NCBI RefSeq assembly: GCF_022814725.1
Contig: NZ_CP093442.1
Location: 2,170,001-2,234,000 of the forward strand
DNA: 64,000 nt
Direction of reading: 5' to 3'
DNA from: Bdellovibrio reynosensis
Lineage (GTDB): Bacteria > Bdellovibrionota > Bdellovibrionia > Bdellovibrionales > Bdellovibrionaceae
Both the position numbers and the translations under genes were made by a program. Below are positions 44,080 through 52,104 of this stretch, one piece after another. The notes beneath the pieces are model-generated. The model did not search any database, was not told where the DNA came from, and worked only from the letters and a program-made list of their open reading frames with translations. The stretch's first letter is position 1. The number at the start of each line of letters is the position of its first letter.

Positions 44080-45309
44080 GTGAAGTTCGAAAAATTCCAT
44101 CTATCTGAAGATTTAGTCCGTAACCTCAACGACAATGGTTTTTTTAGAACAACGGATATTCAGTACAAGGCAATTCCATCGATCATGAAGGGCGAAGATG
44201 TTCTCGCGATCGCCCAAACCGGTACTGGTAAAACTGCAGCCTTTGCGATTCCGATTATTAATGAAATTCATAGCAACAAAAGCAGCAAGCGGTCTTTAGG
44301 AATTAAGTGCCTAGTGATGGTGCCAACCCGTGAGCTAGCTCAGCAAATTGGTGAAGTATTTAATCGCCTTTCTAAACACACAAAAGTAAAACCCTTCGCT
44401 GTATTCGGCGGGGTTGAACAAGATGCGCAAATCAAAAAACTGGAAGACGGTATTGATATTCTTATCGCCACCCCAGGGCGTATGTTTGATTTGATCAGCC
44501 AGGGTTTCATCGATATCAGCCATATTGAAACCTTGGTTCTTGATGAAGCCGATCACATGTTGGATTTGGGATTCATTGAAGACATCGAATCTATTAAGCG
44601 TAAAATCACTCGTCGCCATCAGACTTTATTCTTTTCTGCGACGATCAATCCTGAAATTAAAAAATTAGCTTTTTCCCAAGTACGCAGTAATGCCATTCGT
44701 ATTCAGGTTTCCCCTGAAGATCCAGTTTCTAAAAATGTCGCGCACTTTGTGATGTTTGTGGAAATGGATGATAAGCGCTTTTTCTTGGCGGAATATCTTA
44801 AGCAAAACGAAGAAGGAAAGTTTATCATCTTCGTTCGCACCAGAGTCCGCGCTGAACGCGTCGCTAAGGCATTAGAACGTGCAGAGATTCAAAGTCTGAC
44901 AATTCACGGAGGCAATGATCAAGCAGACCGCGCTGAAGTTATGAAGGCCTTCCGCAATGGTGACTGCAAAGTTTTGATTGCTACTGACGTGAGTGCTCGC
45001 GGTATCGATATTCCTGATGTTACGCATGTGATTAACTATGACCTTCCTGAAAAGCCAGAAAACTATGTTCATCGCATCGGACGAACGGGACGCGGTTTCA
45101 ACAAAGGGATTGCTGTGTCCTTCTGCAGCCAAGAAGAAAAACCTTTGCTAGAGGATGTTGAGACTTTGCTTACGAAAAAAATTGAAGAAATCAAAGTTAG
45201 CAAAAATTCTTATCAAGCCATTGTAGCTCAACCCGATTTAGGATTAAGCTTACAAGAAATGGTGTTAGCGGAAGAGGCTCGTTTTTCGAAGGGTAAGAAA
45301 AAGAAGTAA
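44080..45309 (+). CDS. DEAD-box RNA helicase
   Basis: A 409-residue helicase core: FRTTDIQYKAIPSIM (Q motif), AQTGTGKT (I), VPTRELAQQIG (Ia), TPGRM (Ib), LDEADHM (II), FSATI (III), FVRTRVRAE (IV), ATDVSARGIDIPDV (V), HRIGRTGRG (VI), and a short basic end. I start at the GTG at 44080, six bases after AAGAGG; the open frame back to 44032 adds a basic stretch unlike the family. It is followed after six bases by a solute-binding-protein gene. Confidence 0.92.
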   Translation: MKFEKFHLSEDLVRNLNDNGFFRTTDIQYKAIPSIMKGEDVLAIAQTGTGKTAAFAIPIINEIHSNKSSKRSLGIKCLVMVPTRELAQQIGEVFNRLSKHTKVKPFAVFGGVEQDAQIKKLEDGIDILIATPGRMFDLISQGFIDISHIETLVLDEADHMLDLGFIEDIESIKRKITRRHQTLFFSATINPEIKKLAFSQVRSNAIRIQVSPEDPVSKNVAHFVMFVEMDDKRFFLAEYLKQNEEGKFIIFVRTRVRAERVAKALERAEIQSLTIHGGNDQADRAEVMKAFRNGDCKVLIATDVSARGIDIPDVTHVINYDLPEKPENYVHRIGRTGRGFNKGIAVSFCSQEEKPLLEDVETLLTKKIEEIKVSKNSYQAIVAQPDLGLSLQEMVLAEEARFSKGKKKK

Positions 45310-45315
45310 CATCCT

Positions 45316-46071
45316 ATGTTGCAGTTAGCTTTATTCTTAATTGCAAATTTAATTCTATGTTCAGCATTCGCCAGAACGGTTGTTATAAATGGCGAGGACG
45401 ACTGGGCTCCGTATTCGTTTGCCTCAAAGGATTATAAAAGCGTTGAAGGTCTGGCTCCTCAAATAGTGCGAGCAGCCTTTAAAGCCCAAGGTGTCACTGC
45501 AGTGATTCGTCCCGTTCCTTTTGCTCGATGCCTACATGAAGTCGACCAAGGAAAAGCCGTCGGTTGTTTTGACACTGTTATTAGTAGTGAAACCAAGGAT
45601 AAATTCATCTTTCATCCGACTCCGCTTTTTAAGGCCGACATTGTCGTTTATGGCCCGTTAAGCGAAAATCCTCGGTCCTTCACTTACAAAGATCTTGAAG
45701 GAAAAACTGTTGGGATTACTAACGGCTACACTTATCCTACGGAACTCATCACCAACAAAAAAATCATTCATGCTCCCGGTCCTACCGAAAAGTCACAGGT
45801 AGAAAAAGTAGCGAACGGCAGAATCCAATATGCGGTTTTATGGGGCCTTACTGGCATGCATCTATTAAAAGAACGTCCTGATTTAGCTTTGAAAGTAAAA
45901 CCTTTGGGAGTCATCTCTTCCACGAATCTGTATTTAAGTTTCTCTAAAAAACATAAAGACGGCGCAAAATACGCAGACATTTTAGAAAAAGGTCTGGGGA
46001 AAATTATTGCAGACGGCACCTACGAGCGAATCCTGAAGGATTTCAACGCTCGCTATAACCTACAAGATTAA
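45316..46071 (+). CDS. Periplasmic solute-binding protein, family 3
   Basis: A 251-residue secreted protein: signal peptide to about residue 19 (ends SAFA), then a SBP_bac_3 fold (VINGEDDWAPYSF, GLAPQIVRAAF, GKAVGCFDTVISSETKDKF, LEGKTVGITNGYTYP, ADGTYERILKDF). No transporter genes are adjacent. It follows the helicase gene by six bases, so it is probably cotranscribed, which is an odd pairing. It ends overlapping the convergent ArsC-like gene. Confidence 0.85.
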   Translation: MLQLALFLIANLILCSAFARTVVINGEDDWAPYSFASKDYKSVEGLAPQIVRAAFKAQGVTAVIRPVPFARCLHEVDQGKAVGCFDTVISSETKDKFIFHPTPLFKADIVVYGPLSENPRSFTYKDLEGKTVGITNGYTYPTELITNKKIIHAPGPTEKSQVEKVANGRIQYAVLWGLTGMHLLKERPDLALKVKPLGVISSTNLYLSFSKKHKDGAKYADILEKGLGKIIADGTYERILKDFNARYNLQD

Positions 46072-46421
46072 TTGTTATCTAAAAGCACTTTGAAGTTCTC
46101 TAATGGACGTCCTATAACTGCCACGCCCTTTCCTTGCAGAATGGGACGTTCCATTAAATGCGGTTCTTTAGAGAGTCTATATGCCACTTCTTCTGCAGAA
46201 TTAACATCAAACGGAGCTTCAGTAAAATCATGTTCCTTTGTTCGCACTAACGAAGATAGCGAGCAATTCAGTTCGGAAATTAATCCTGTAAGCTCTTCTT
46301 GTGTAAGTGGATTTTTAATATAGTTGATGATGTGAAAGTTCACTCCTGTTGTTTCTAACAGAGTTAAAGCTTCGCGACTCTTGCTACAATTGGGGTTGTG
46401 GTAAAGCTTCCATTGATTCAT
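46068..46421 (-). CDS. Arsenate reductase family protein (ArsC)
   Basis: A 117-residue thioredoxin-fold protein with the ArsC signature LYHNPNCSKSREAL (catalytic Cys and following Ser/Arg) and the C-terminal MERPILQGKGVAVIGRP with the conserved Arg. It looks closer to true glutaredoxin-dependent arsenate reductases than the CxxC relative at 16497-16856. GAGG seven bases before the ATG at 46421 decides the start; a GTG four codons upstream is the alternative. There is no arsenic operon around it. Confidence 0.85.
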   Translation of the reverse strand: MNQWKLYHNPNCSKSREALTLLETTGVNFHIINYIKNPLTQEELTGLISELNCSLSSLVRTKEHDFTEAPFDVNSAEEVAYRLSKEPHLMERPILQGKGVAVIGRPLENFKVLLDNN

Positions 46422-46593
46422 TTTGTACCTCACGACATCCTATTTATGATCGTATTTTACTAGACCGATGTCGACTTTTCATTCGCGATGTTAAAGCGAA
46501 GGTCTTTATTTAGTCGAGTTTAAAGTTCATCTGAACCTTGTTCAGTTCCGCCCTTGCTAAGGTGTTTTTTTTAAAACCCATGGAGGGCTTCAC

Positions 46594-47967
46594 ATGTCAA
46601 AATGGTCGAAGAAATATTTTACGGCACTAATGCTGTTTGGATTCTTATCGCCTGCATTAGTAAATGCTGGTGTAACTTCAGTGAGCGGCACGACAAACTA
46701 CGGTCAGGTCACCATCGGCCAGTCAAAGACCACAACTTTCACTATTAAAAATATCGGCAGTCAGAATGTGCGTTTGGATAGCCACTGGTTTTCGGGCTCA
46801 ACTGAATTTTCTAAAGTTGGCGGTACTTGCGGGTTCAACACGACAAGTGGATGGACTTTAAAGCGCGGCAAATCGTGCACTGTTTTAATTAAATATGCTC
46901 CGCAGGTTGCAGGAGCAGTTTCTGGAAAGTTCACTTTCGGTTACTACTTAGGATCTGGATGGACTTGGGAAGAAAACTCAATTTCCTACACTGGTACTGG
47001 CGCAAATCCTGTCGTTGTTAATCCAACACCAACACCAACACCGACACCGACTCCTGTTCCCGCAACAGGCTGGTTGAATGTTGTTGGCAACAAAATCGTA
47101 AATGCAAATGGACAGACAGTGATTCTGAAAGGTGTGAACATCGCCGATCCAGAGCACTTAAATTTAAAAACGTGGGAGCGTCCTGGAGTTTCTGCTCGCA
47201 GTGTTGCGAACTTAGCTACAGACACATACAAAGCTAAAGTTATTCGTTTGCCGATTCTTCCTGGGGATCCAGCGTATCCAAACGAAGGTTTCTTCAGTGC
47301 TACGAATGGTTGGGATAAATACTTCAATAACCATATCGCGCCGTTGGTGACTGAGCTTACTAACAAAGGCATCTACGTTATCATCGACCTTCACTATGTT
47401 AGCAACTACGACACGCTTTATTCCAAAGTGGAAGCATTCTGGAAATACATGGCGCCGAAGTTTGCGAACAATCCTTACGTGATTTACGAAATGTTCAATG
47501 AGCCAATCTATCCAGACAACTGGTCTACTTGGCGTACAACGATTGCTCAGCCAATCGCGAACTTGATCCGCAGTTATGCACCAAACAACTTGTTACTTGT
47601 TGGTGGTCCATACTGGTCATCACACATCGCAGGAGCTGCTACTGATCCGGTTCTAGGTAAAAACATTGTTTACGTAGCGCACGTGTATGCGAATCAAACA
47701 ATTTCGATGTGGGATTCTCGTTACGGTGCCGTTGCTGATAAATATCCTTTATTCATCACAGAGTGGGGATTTGAATCAGGCGGTACAGAAGGTGGCGACA
47801 TCACTTACGGTCAAAACTTCGAAACGTGGATGAGAAACCGTGGATTAAGTTGGACAGTATGGAGCTTCGATATCCTGTGGGGCCCGCGAATGTTCAATTC
47901 CGATTGGACACTAAAACCCGGCCCTGGCGGCATGGGTGTATTTGTTAGGGATTTGCTAGCTCAGTAA
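46594..47967 (+). CDS. Secreted GH5-family glycoside hydrolase with ASH-like domain
   Basis: A 457-residue secreted enzyme. Signal peptide (cleavage near residue 25, VNAG); a beta-sandwich of the ASH/choice-of-anchor type (residues ~27-137: TNYGQVTIGQSKTTTFTIKNIG); a Pro-Thr linker made of five PT units (about 144-153, from a six-base tandem repeat); and a GH5 catalytic domain. The acid/base Glu303 is in YEMFNEP and the nucleophile Glu390 in FITEWGFE; other GH5 blocks are GVNIADPE, IDLHYV and HVYA. Endoglucanase-type cellulase is likely; mannanase or another beta-glycanase is possible. GGAGG precedes the start and a strong terminator follows. Confidence 0.92.
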   Translation: MSKWSKKYFTALMLFGFLSPALVNAGVTSVSGTTNYGQVTIGQSKTTTFTIKNIGSQNVRLDSHWFSGSTEFSKVGGTCGFNTTSGWTLKRGKSCTVLIKYAPQVAGAVSGKFTFGYYLGSGWTWEENSISYTGTGANPVVVNPTPTPTPTPTPVPATGWLNVVGNKIVNANGQTVILKGVNIADPEHLNLKTWERPGVSARSVANLATDTYKAKVIRLPILPGDPAYPNEGFFSATNGWDKYFNNHIAPLVTELTNKGIYVIIDLHYVSNYDTLYSKVEAFWKYMAPKFANNPYVIYEMFNEPIYPDNWSTWRTTIAQPIANLIRSYAPNNLLLVGGPYWSSHIAGAATDPVLGKNIVYVAHVYANQTISMWDSRYGAVADKYPLFITEWGFESGGTEGGDITYGQNFETWMRNRGLSWTVWSFDILWGPRMFNSDWTLKPGPGGMGVFVRDLLAQ

Positions 47968-47995
47968 ATTAAGTTAATCAGAGACAATCAACTAG

Positions 47996-48028
47996 GTGCC
48001 AAGGCGAAAGCTTTGGCACTTTTTTTTG
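47996..48028 (+). terminator. Terminator of the GH5 gene
   Basis: GTGCCAAGGC / GCTTTGGCAC stem (one G-T wobble) closed by a GAAA tetraloop and followed by eight Ts. It directly precedes the 3' end of the oppositely oriented tRNA-Ser gene. Confidence 0.92.
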
Positions 48029-48033
48029 GAAAT

Positions 48034-48123
48034 TGGCGGAGAGAGAGAGATTCGAACTCTCGTTAGGGATTAACCTAAACACGCTTTCCAAGCGTGCGCC
48101 ATCAGCCACTCGGCCACCTCTCC
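48034..48123 (-). tRNA. tRNA-Ser (anticodon GGA)
   Basis: Read on the minus strand: acceptor GGAGAGG pairing with TCTCTCC, discriminator G and an encoded CCA; D-arm with GGCCGAGTGGCTGATGGC; anticodon arm ACGCTTGGAAAGCGT with GGA in the loop; a long class II variable arm (TAGGTTAATCCCTA); and a TTCGAAT T-loop. It reads UCC and UCU. The long variable arm and 90-base length are typical for Ser. Confidence 0.97.
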
Positions 48124-48189
48124 GCAAACAGGAACGTTTTAAAGAACAGCCAACATAGCATAGTGCATTGTGGCAAATCAAGCAGTCCT

Positions 48190-48816
48190 TCAGTAACGGA
48201 CCGTGGAGGCGTTTCCAGTGATGTTTCGCAGTTTGAATTCCATTTTTGGGAAGACGACTCCGCCGCCGAAACCTAATTTAATGGCGATGTGGAAAAGATC
48301 GTGGGGACGATTCTTTGCTGGTAACCATGAGCCTTCAAGACCTAAGAAGGCTTCTGCCACTAACCCCAGTCCCCGTCCATACAAGGCGCCGTGCAGTTCA
48401 TTCACGGTTACGCCACTAGGGATGAATGAAAACATCCACTTGTAGGCAACTTCGAACTTAAGACCGCCGTTATGAAAATCACATAGGAAAAGTTCTGGAA
48501 CTTTTACGGGCTCGCTGACTCCAGGAATGGACAAGACCGCATCGAAAAGCCAGACGTCGTGATCGAATAATAAAGCTCCGTTCATTCCGGCAGCGTAAAG
48601 ATAACCTCTTACGGGAATTTTTTCGCCAGGTTCAACTTTGAAAGCTTGTTGCAAAGATAGAATGAGTTGATCGATTTGTTCCTGATTCAAGCTGGTGTTC
48701 TTTTTTAAAGAATCAACAAGTGTTTCGCGGCTCATACCCTCATCAGAAAAATTGGCGCTACTTACACTTTGAAAAAGCAAAACTAAAATAAAAACGAAGC
48801 TGATCAATTTTTTCAC
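48190..48816 (-). CDS. Secreted protein of unknown function
   Basis: A 208-residue protein with a signal peptide (residues 1-20) and a mature part that is first helical (residues ~25-70) and then beta-rich with Gly/aromatic residues (VPELFLCDFHNGGLKFE, LHGALYGRGLGLVAEA, IKLGFGGGVVFPKMEF), perhaps a lipid-facing or barrel-like sheet. I do not recognise a family. It lies downstream of no other gene and is transcribed toward the tRNA. Confidence 0.6.
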   Translation of the reverse strand: MKKLISFVFILVLLFQSVSSANFSDEGMSRETLVDSLKKNTSLNQEQIDQLILSLQQAFKVEPGEKIPVRGYLYAAGMNGALLFDHDVWLFDAVLSIPGVSEPVKVPELFLCDFHNGGLKFEVAYKWMFSFIPSGVTVNELHGALYGRGLGLVAEAFLGLEGSWLPAKNRPHDLFHIAIKLGFGGGVVFPKMEFKLRNITGNASTVRY

Positions 48817-48947
48817 TTACGTACTCCCGTTTTTTTGATGATACACAGATTTGCCGATAGCAATAATCCAATTTCAACAGATCAATGAAAAGACAACAGA
48901 ACACGCGCCACCTTGACTGAATCTTCAAAACACTCCAGCCTCATGCT

Positions 48948-49422
48948 GTGAAATCATTTTTAATCTTACCTTTCTTAATACTGTTTAACTTGGCCGGTGC
49001 CTCTGCGCGCAAAGGACAGACTATGACTTACCCTTCCCGGCAAATCACAACTTCCATCAACCGCTCGCCAAGCGAAGTTTATGAATTCACTGCCAATCCT
49101 GAAAACATGCCGAAATGGGCTGAGGGCTTAAGCAAATCTAAAAATGACCAAATCTGGTGATTACTGGATAGCAGATTCACCGATGGGAAGTGTTAAAGTA
49201 AAGTTCACAGAGAAAAATAAGTTCGGCGTGCTTGATCACGATGTGACTCTTCCAAATGGCGACGTAAATCACAACCCCCTACGGGTCGTAAAAAATGGCG
49301 ATGGTAGCGAAGTTATCTTTACACTTTACCGCCTGCCAAAAGTTTCTGATATCGATTATGAAAAAGATGCCTCGGCAGTGAAAGCAGACTTGCAGAAGCT
49401 AAAATCAATTCTAGAAAAATAA
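48948..49422 (+). pseudogene. SRPBCC-family protein, frameshifted
   Basis: Two overlapping frames make one START/SRPBCC-like protein. The first (48948-49160) has a signal-like N-terminus and ...INRSPSEVYEFTANPENMPKWAEGL; the second (49144-49422) continues ...DYWIADSPMGSVKVKF, FGVLDHDVTLPNGDVNHNP and GDGSEVIFTLYR. Removing one A from the run of five at 49140-49144 joins them into a normal-length domain. It is a recent pseudogene, a sequencing error, or a slippage-controlled gene. The domain binds small hydrophobic ligands in other proteins; the role here is unknown. Confidence 0.75.
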
Positions 49423-49443
49423 AGCTCTCAGCCAAAAAAGGCG

Positions 49444-49472
49444 AAAGCCCCGGCGGGACGGCACGGGGCTTT
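49444..49472. terminator. Bidirectional terminator
   Basis: AAAGCCCCG / CGGGGCTTT with an 11-base loop between the convergent SRPBCC and Hsp20 genes. On the minus side a further T-run lies nearby. Confidence 0.8.
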
Positions 49473-49506
49473 CTGGAGGAGAGTCACAATTTTAGGACGG
49501 GAAAGG

Positions 49507-49935
49507 TTAGGCAGTTTGAATTTCAATTTGGCGGGGTTTTGCGGAAGCAGCTTTTGGAATAAATAGTTCTAACACTCCATCTTCATAACGGGCTTCGACT
49601 TTTTCTGCGTCTACTGAAGACGGAATTGTGAAGCTGCGTTTGAAGAAGCCATAGGATTTTTCGTAACGTTGTACTGTTTCTTTTTTTTCAGAAACTTCGC
49701 GCTTACGTTCTCCTGAGATGGTTAAAAGTTTATCTACCAACTCAATTTTAATGTCGCTTTTTTTCATTCCCGGCAAATCAACACTTAATAAATAGTGCTC
49801 TTCTGCTTCGGAAATTTCACAAACCGGAGAGAATGATCTTTCATCATAGACCGGCTGTGTGAAGAGTCTGTCCATTTCTCCTAAAAGATTAGAAGACAGA
49901 GTTCTTGTTGGCCAATAGGTTGCTAATGTTCTCAT
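49507..49935 (-). CDS. Small heat shock protein, Hsp20 family
   Basis: A 142-residue alpha-crystallin-type holdase chaperone. The core alpha-crystallin domain covers residues ~38-135 (HYLLSVDLPGMKKSDIKIEL, LTISGERK, SYGFFKRSFTIPSSVDAEKVEARYEDGVLELFIPK), with the GVLEL/I-like strand and a short C-terminal IEI motif for oligomer contact. GGAGG precedes the start. A CIRCE element was not found; heat-shock promoter sequences could not be assigned with confidence. Confidence 0.93.
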   Translation of the reverse strand: MRTLATYWPTRTLSSNLLGEMDRLFTQPVYDERSFSPVCEISEAEEHYLLSVDLPGMKKSDIKIELVDKLLTISGERKREVSEKKETVQRYEKSYGFFKRSFTIPSSVDAEKVEARYEDGVLELFIPKAASAKPRQIEIQTA

Positions 49936-50008
49936 TTCAAACCTCCTTCAATGAGATTTCATAATTGAACTTGTTATCTTTATTTAAATTGTCAATGTTA
50001 CTTCTGAT

Positions 50009-50116
50009 TTAACTTCTTATGAACAGAGTGAAAAGAGCCATAAAACCCATCATAACGATGAACCTATGAAGAGTATTGGCAACTTTTGATTGCAGTGAAT
50101 TACGCCTGTACTTCAT
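50009..50116 (-). CDS. Candidate 35-residue single-span membrane protein
   Basis: A small open frame in the 337-base gap between hsp20 and the RibD-type gene. It encodes a basic N-terminus (MKYRRNSLQSKVANTLHR) and one hydrophobic helix (FIVMMGFMALFTLFI) ending in RS. AAGGGG lies eight bases before the ATG (50125-50130), and a TTGACA hexamer is about 50 bases upstream on the same strand (50163-50168), although no good -10 follows. It is transcribed toward hsp20. Coding potential is suggested by composition and the ribosome binding site only. Confidence 0.4.
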   Translation of the reverse strand: MKYRRNSLQSKVANTLHRFIVMMGFMALFTLFIRS

Positions 50117-50272
50117 ATGTACGTCCCCTTTCATGATCTAAAGATCTGTTCGAAATAAAAAGTGTCAAGGCGACGTCAAAAATTTTTTTTAAAAATTTTC
50201 TTCTTTGCTTTTTTTGCAGAGCGTGGACAACGGTCCGTTTAAATTTGATACTAACCCCATAGGAAGGTCCTG

Positions 50273-50836
50273 ATGCGCAAAGTCTCTGCTTTCAATTCAA
50301 TTTCTTTAGATGGCTATTTTACTGACAAAAATTCGGACATGAGTTGGGCCCACTGTGCACCCCCTGATGAAGACTTTGATAACTTTGTAAAAGGGAATGC
50401 TGGAGGCGGTGGCACACTATTATTCGGAAGAAAAACTTTTCAGATGATGGAAAGTTTTTGGCCTACAGAAGAAGCAAAAAAAATGATGCCGGAAATAGCT
50501 GATGGAATGAATAGAATGGAGAAAATAGTTTTCTCTAAAACTCTTTCTGATGTCACATGGAATAACAGCCGACTTGTAAAAGGTGATTTGGTTGAGGAAG
50601 TTCGCAAACTTAAAAACCAAGATGGAATTGATATAACAATTCTAGGAAGCGGCTCGATTATTTCCCAACTTTCTGAAGCTGGCTTAATCGATGACTACTC
50701 AGTCGTAGTTATACCCGTTGTTTTAGGCTCAGGAAGAACTCAGTTTGAAGGTTTACAAAAAATCCTTAATCTAAAGCTGACAAACTCGCGCACATTCAAG
50801 AATGGGAATGTTTTTCTGTCTTATTCCCCATCGTAA
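50273..50836 (+). CDS. Dihydrofolate reductase/RibD C-terminal domain protein
   Basis: A 187-residue protein of the RibD C-terminal (DHFR-like) family: AFNSISLDGYFTDKNSDMSW, LLFGRKTFQMMESFWPT, VFSKTL and ITILGSGSIISQLSEAGLIDDYSVVVIPVVLGSGRTQF. Members are NADPH-dependent reductases of unclear substrate, often stand-alone. AGGAAGG precedes the ATG. Confidence 0.87.
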   Translation: MRKVSAFNSISLDGYFTDKNSDMSWAHCAPPDEDFDNFVKGNAGGGGTLLFGRKTFQMMESFWPTEEAKKMMPEIADGMNRMEKIVFSKTLSDVTWNNSRLVKGDLVEEVRKLKNQDGIDITILGSGSIISQLSEAGLIDDYSVVVIPVVLGSGRTQFEGLQKILNLKLTNSRTFKNGNVFLSYSPS

Positions 50837-50945
50837 ACGCCAACCCGGACTTAGGGCTTGGCCCAAAATCCGGCTCTTTTGACAGAATTTTTAAAGTTAG
50901 CAGCCCAGAGTTTTCTTGTTATCAAATTCTAGTTATCCTTTCTTT

Positions 50946-51932
50946 GTGATTCACCATAAAAAATCCATTCTTGGGCTGGCGGTGCTGGCTTTCTTTTTTT
51001 CTATCACTCCGTTATCGGCAAAAGCTGGTATTCCAGATGTACGTTGTCAGTTGATCAATCAATGTGACAGCTCATCTCGCGGAAGCAGTGGCGGAGACGG
51101 TGGAGCCCCAAGCACTGGATCGAAAGTTAAGATCAATCCTGCGGCAGTTCCCACGGAAAAAGGTTATGGTATCGAATCGATTTTTTTTAAAAGCGAAGGG
51201 GACCTTTCGTTCGTTCGCGGGACAGGGCGCTTCGGTGCTGCAATTTCCCCGTCAAACAGTGAAGATACCTTTTTCGGCCAACCGGGTTTTGAATATTCCT
51301 TTCAAACTCAAGACCGCAAAACAGAGCGTGAAAAGTTCCCAAATAACAAGATCACTTTGGCAACAGCCTTCAATCTTTTAGAAAAAACGGGTTCAGGTCT
51401 TAACAATTACTCTGTAAACCTTGGTGTGATGGCTCGCTACAATAAGATCAGCTACGGTACTACGGGCGGTGGTGGTCTGAATGGTTCGCTTGGGGCTTTC
51501 TCGTTTGGATATTCAGTTTATAACGATCAAAGTGCAATGTCCTATGATGATGGCTTTGGCGGAAATGCTTATGACGTCGTCAAGTACCAGGTTCACACTT
51601 ACAATCTGGGTTTATTCCTGCATTCATTGTCTTTAGATTATTCAAATCTAAAAGTCCTAGTTCCAGATTATGTCGAACCGGCGTTTGCAACAGTGCAAAC
51701 TTACACTGCGACTTTATCTACGAAAAGAGCCATCTTCACTCTGTCTCAACGAGTGGAGGAATCTCCAACCATGGCTTATAACTATGAAACCAAACAGATG
51801 GAGAATAAAAGCGTCAAAATTGAATACTTTGGCGGAGTCCGTTTCGGCGTTACGAAGAACATCATGCTTGGCGCACTTTACAATTACTACCTGTTACGAG
51901 AGTTTTCTCTTTCAACGACGCTGTACTTTTAA
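50946..51932 (+). CDS. Predicted outer-membrane beta-barrel protein
   Basis: A ~328-residue secreted protein. After a signal peptide (hydrophobic core ending TPLSAKA) comes a short Ser/Gly-rich stretch, then repeated amphipathic beta-strands with alternating aromatic residues (for example NYSVNLGVMARYNKISYG, HTYNLGLFLHSLSLDYS), ending in a terminal strand FSLSTTLYF with the C-terminal Phe typical of BamA-inserted barrels. Start is uncertain: GTG at 50946 gives a normal signal peptide, TTG at 50916 is open too. No family recognised. Confidence 0.7.
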   Translation: MIHHKKSILGLAVLAFFFSITPLSAKAGIPDVRCQLINQCDSSSRGSSGGDGGAPSTGSKVKINPAAVPTEKGYGIESIFFKSEGDLSFVRGTGRFGAAISPSNSEDTFFGQPGFEYSFQTQDRKTEREKFPNNKITLATAFNLLEKTGSGLNNYSVNLGVMARYNKISYGTTGGGGLNGSLGAFSFGYSVYNDQSAMSYDDGFGGNAYDVVKYQVHTYNLGLFLHSLSLDYSNLKVLVPDYVEPAFATVQTYTATLSTKRAIFTLSQRVEESPTMAYNYETKQMENKSVKIEYFGGVRFGVTKNIMLGALYNYYLLREFSLSTTLYF

Positions 51933-52012
51933 TACCGTATTCCGCGACAGTTCATGAATCCTGAGCCGGTTAACCACTTTGCGATTAACACACAGGCACC
52001 GATTTTTATGTC

Positions 52013-52060
52013 AATTTTACAGTGATTTCGCTGTCTTTTTTGAATTTTACGGTAATTCGC
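52013..52060 (+). promoter_or_regulatory. Paired direct repeats upstream of the di-iron operon
   Basis: AATTTTACAGTGATTTCGC and AATTTTACGGTAATTCGC begin 30 bases apart, close to three helical turns, 45-90 bases before the start of the di-iron gene. The spacing suggests two sites for one regulator on the same DNA face. No regulator is assigned. Confidence 0.35.
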
Positions 52061-52104
52061 AGGCCCTTCTTTGAGGACCTATTTAGGCGTGCTAGGTATA
52101 TGCC

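Noticed and set aside
47024-47056. Six-base tandem repeat as a CRISPR-like or microsatellite element
   Set aside because: It encodes the Pro-Thr linker of the GH5 enzyme in frame; there are no spacers or cas genes.
50163-50260. AT-rich palindrome and TTGACA near 50163-50200 as a full promoter
   Set aside because: No acceptable -10 hexamer at normal spacing could be found; kept only as support for the micropeptide candidate.
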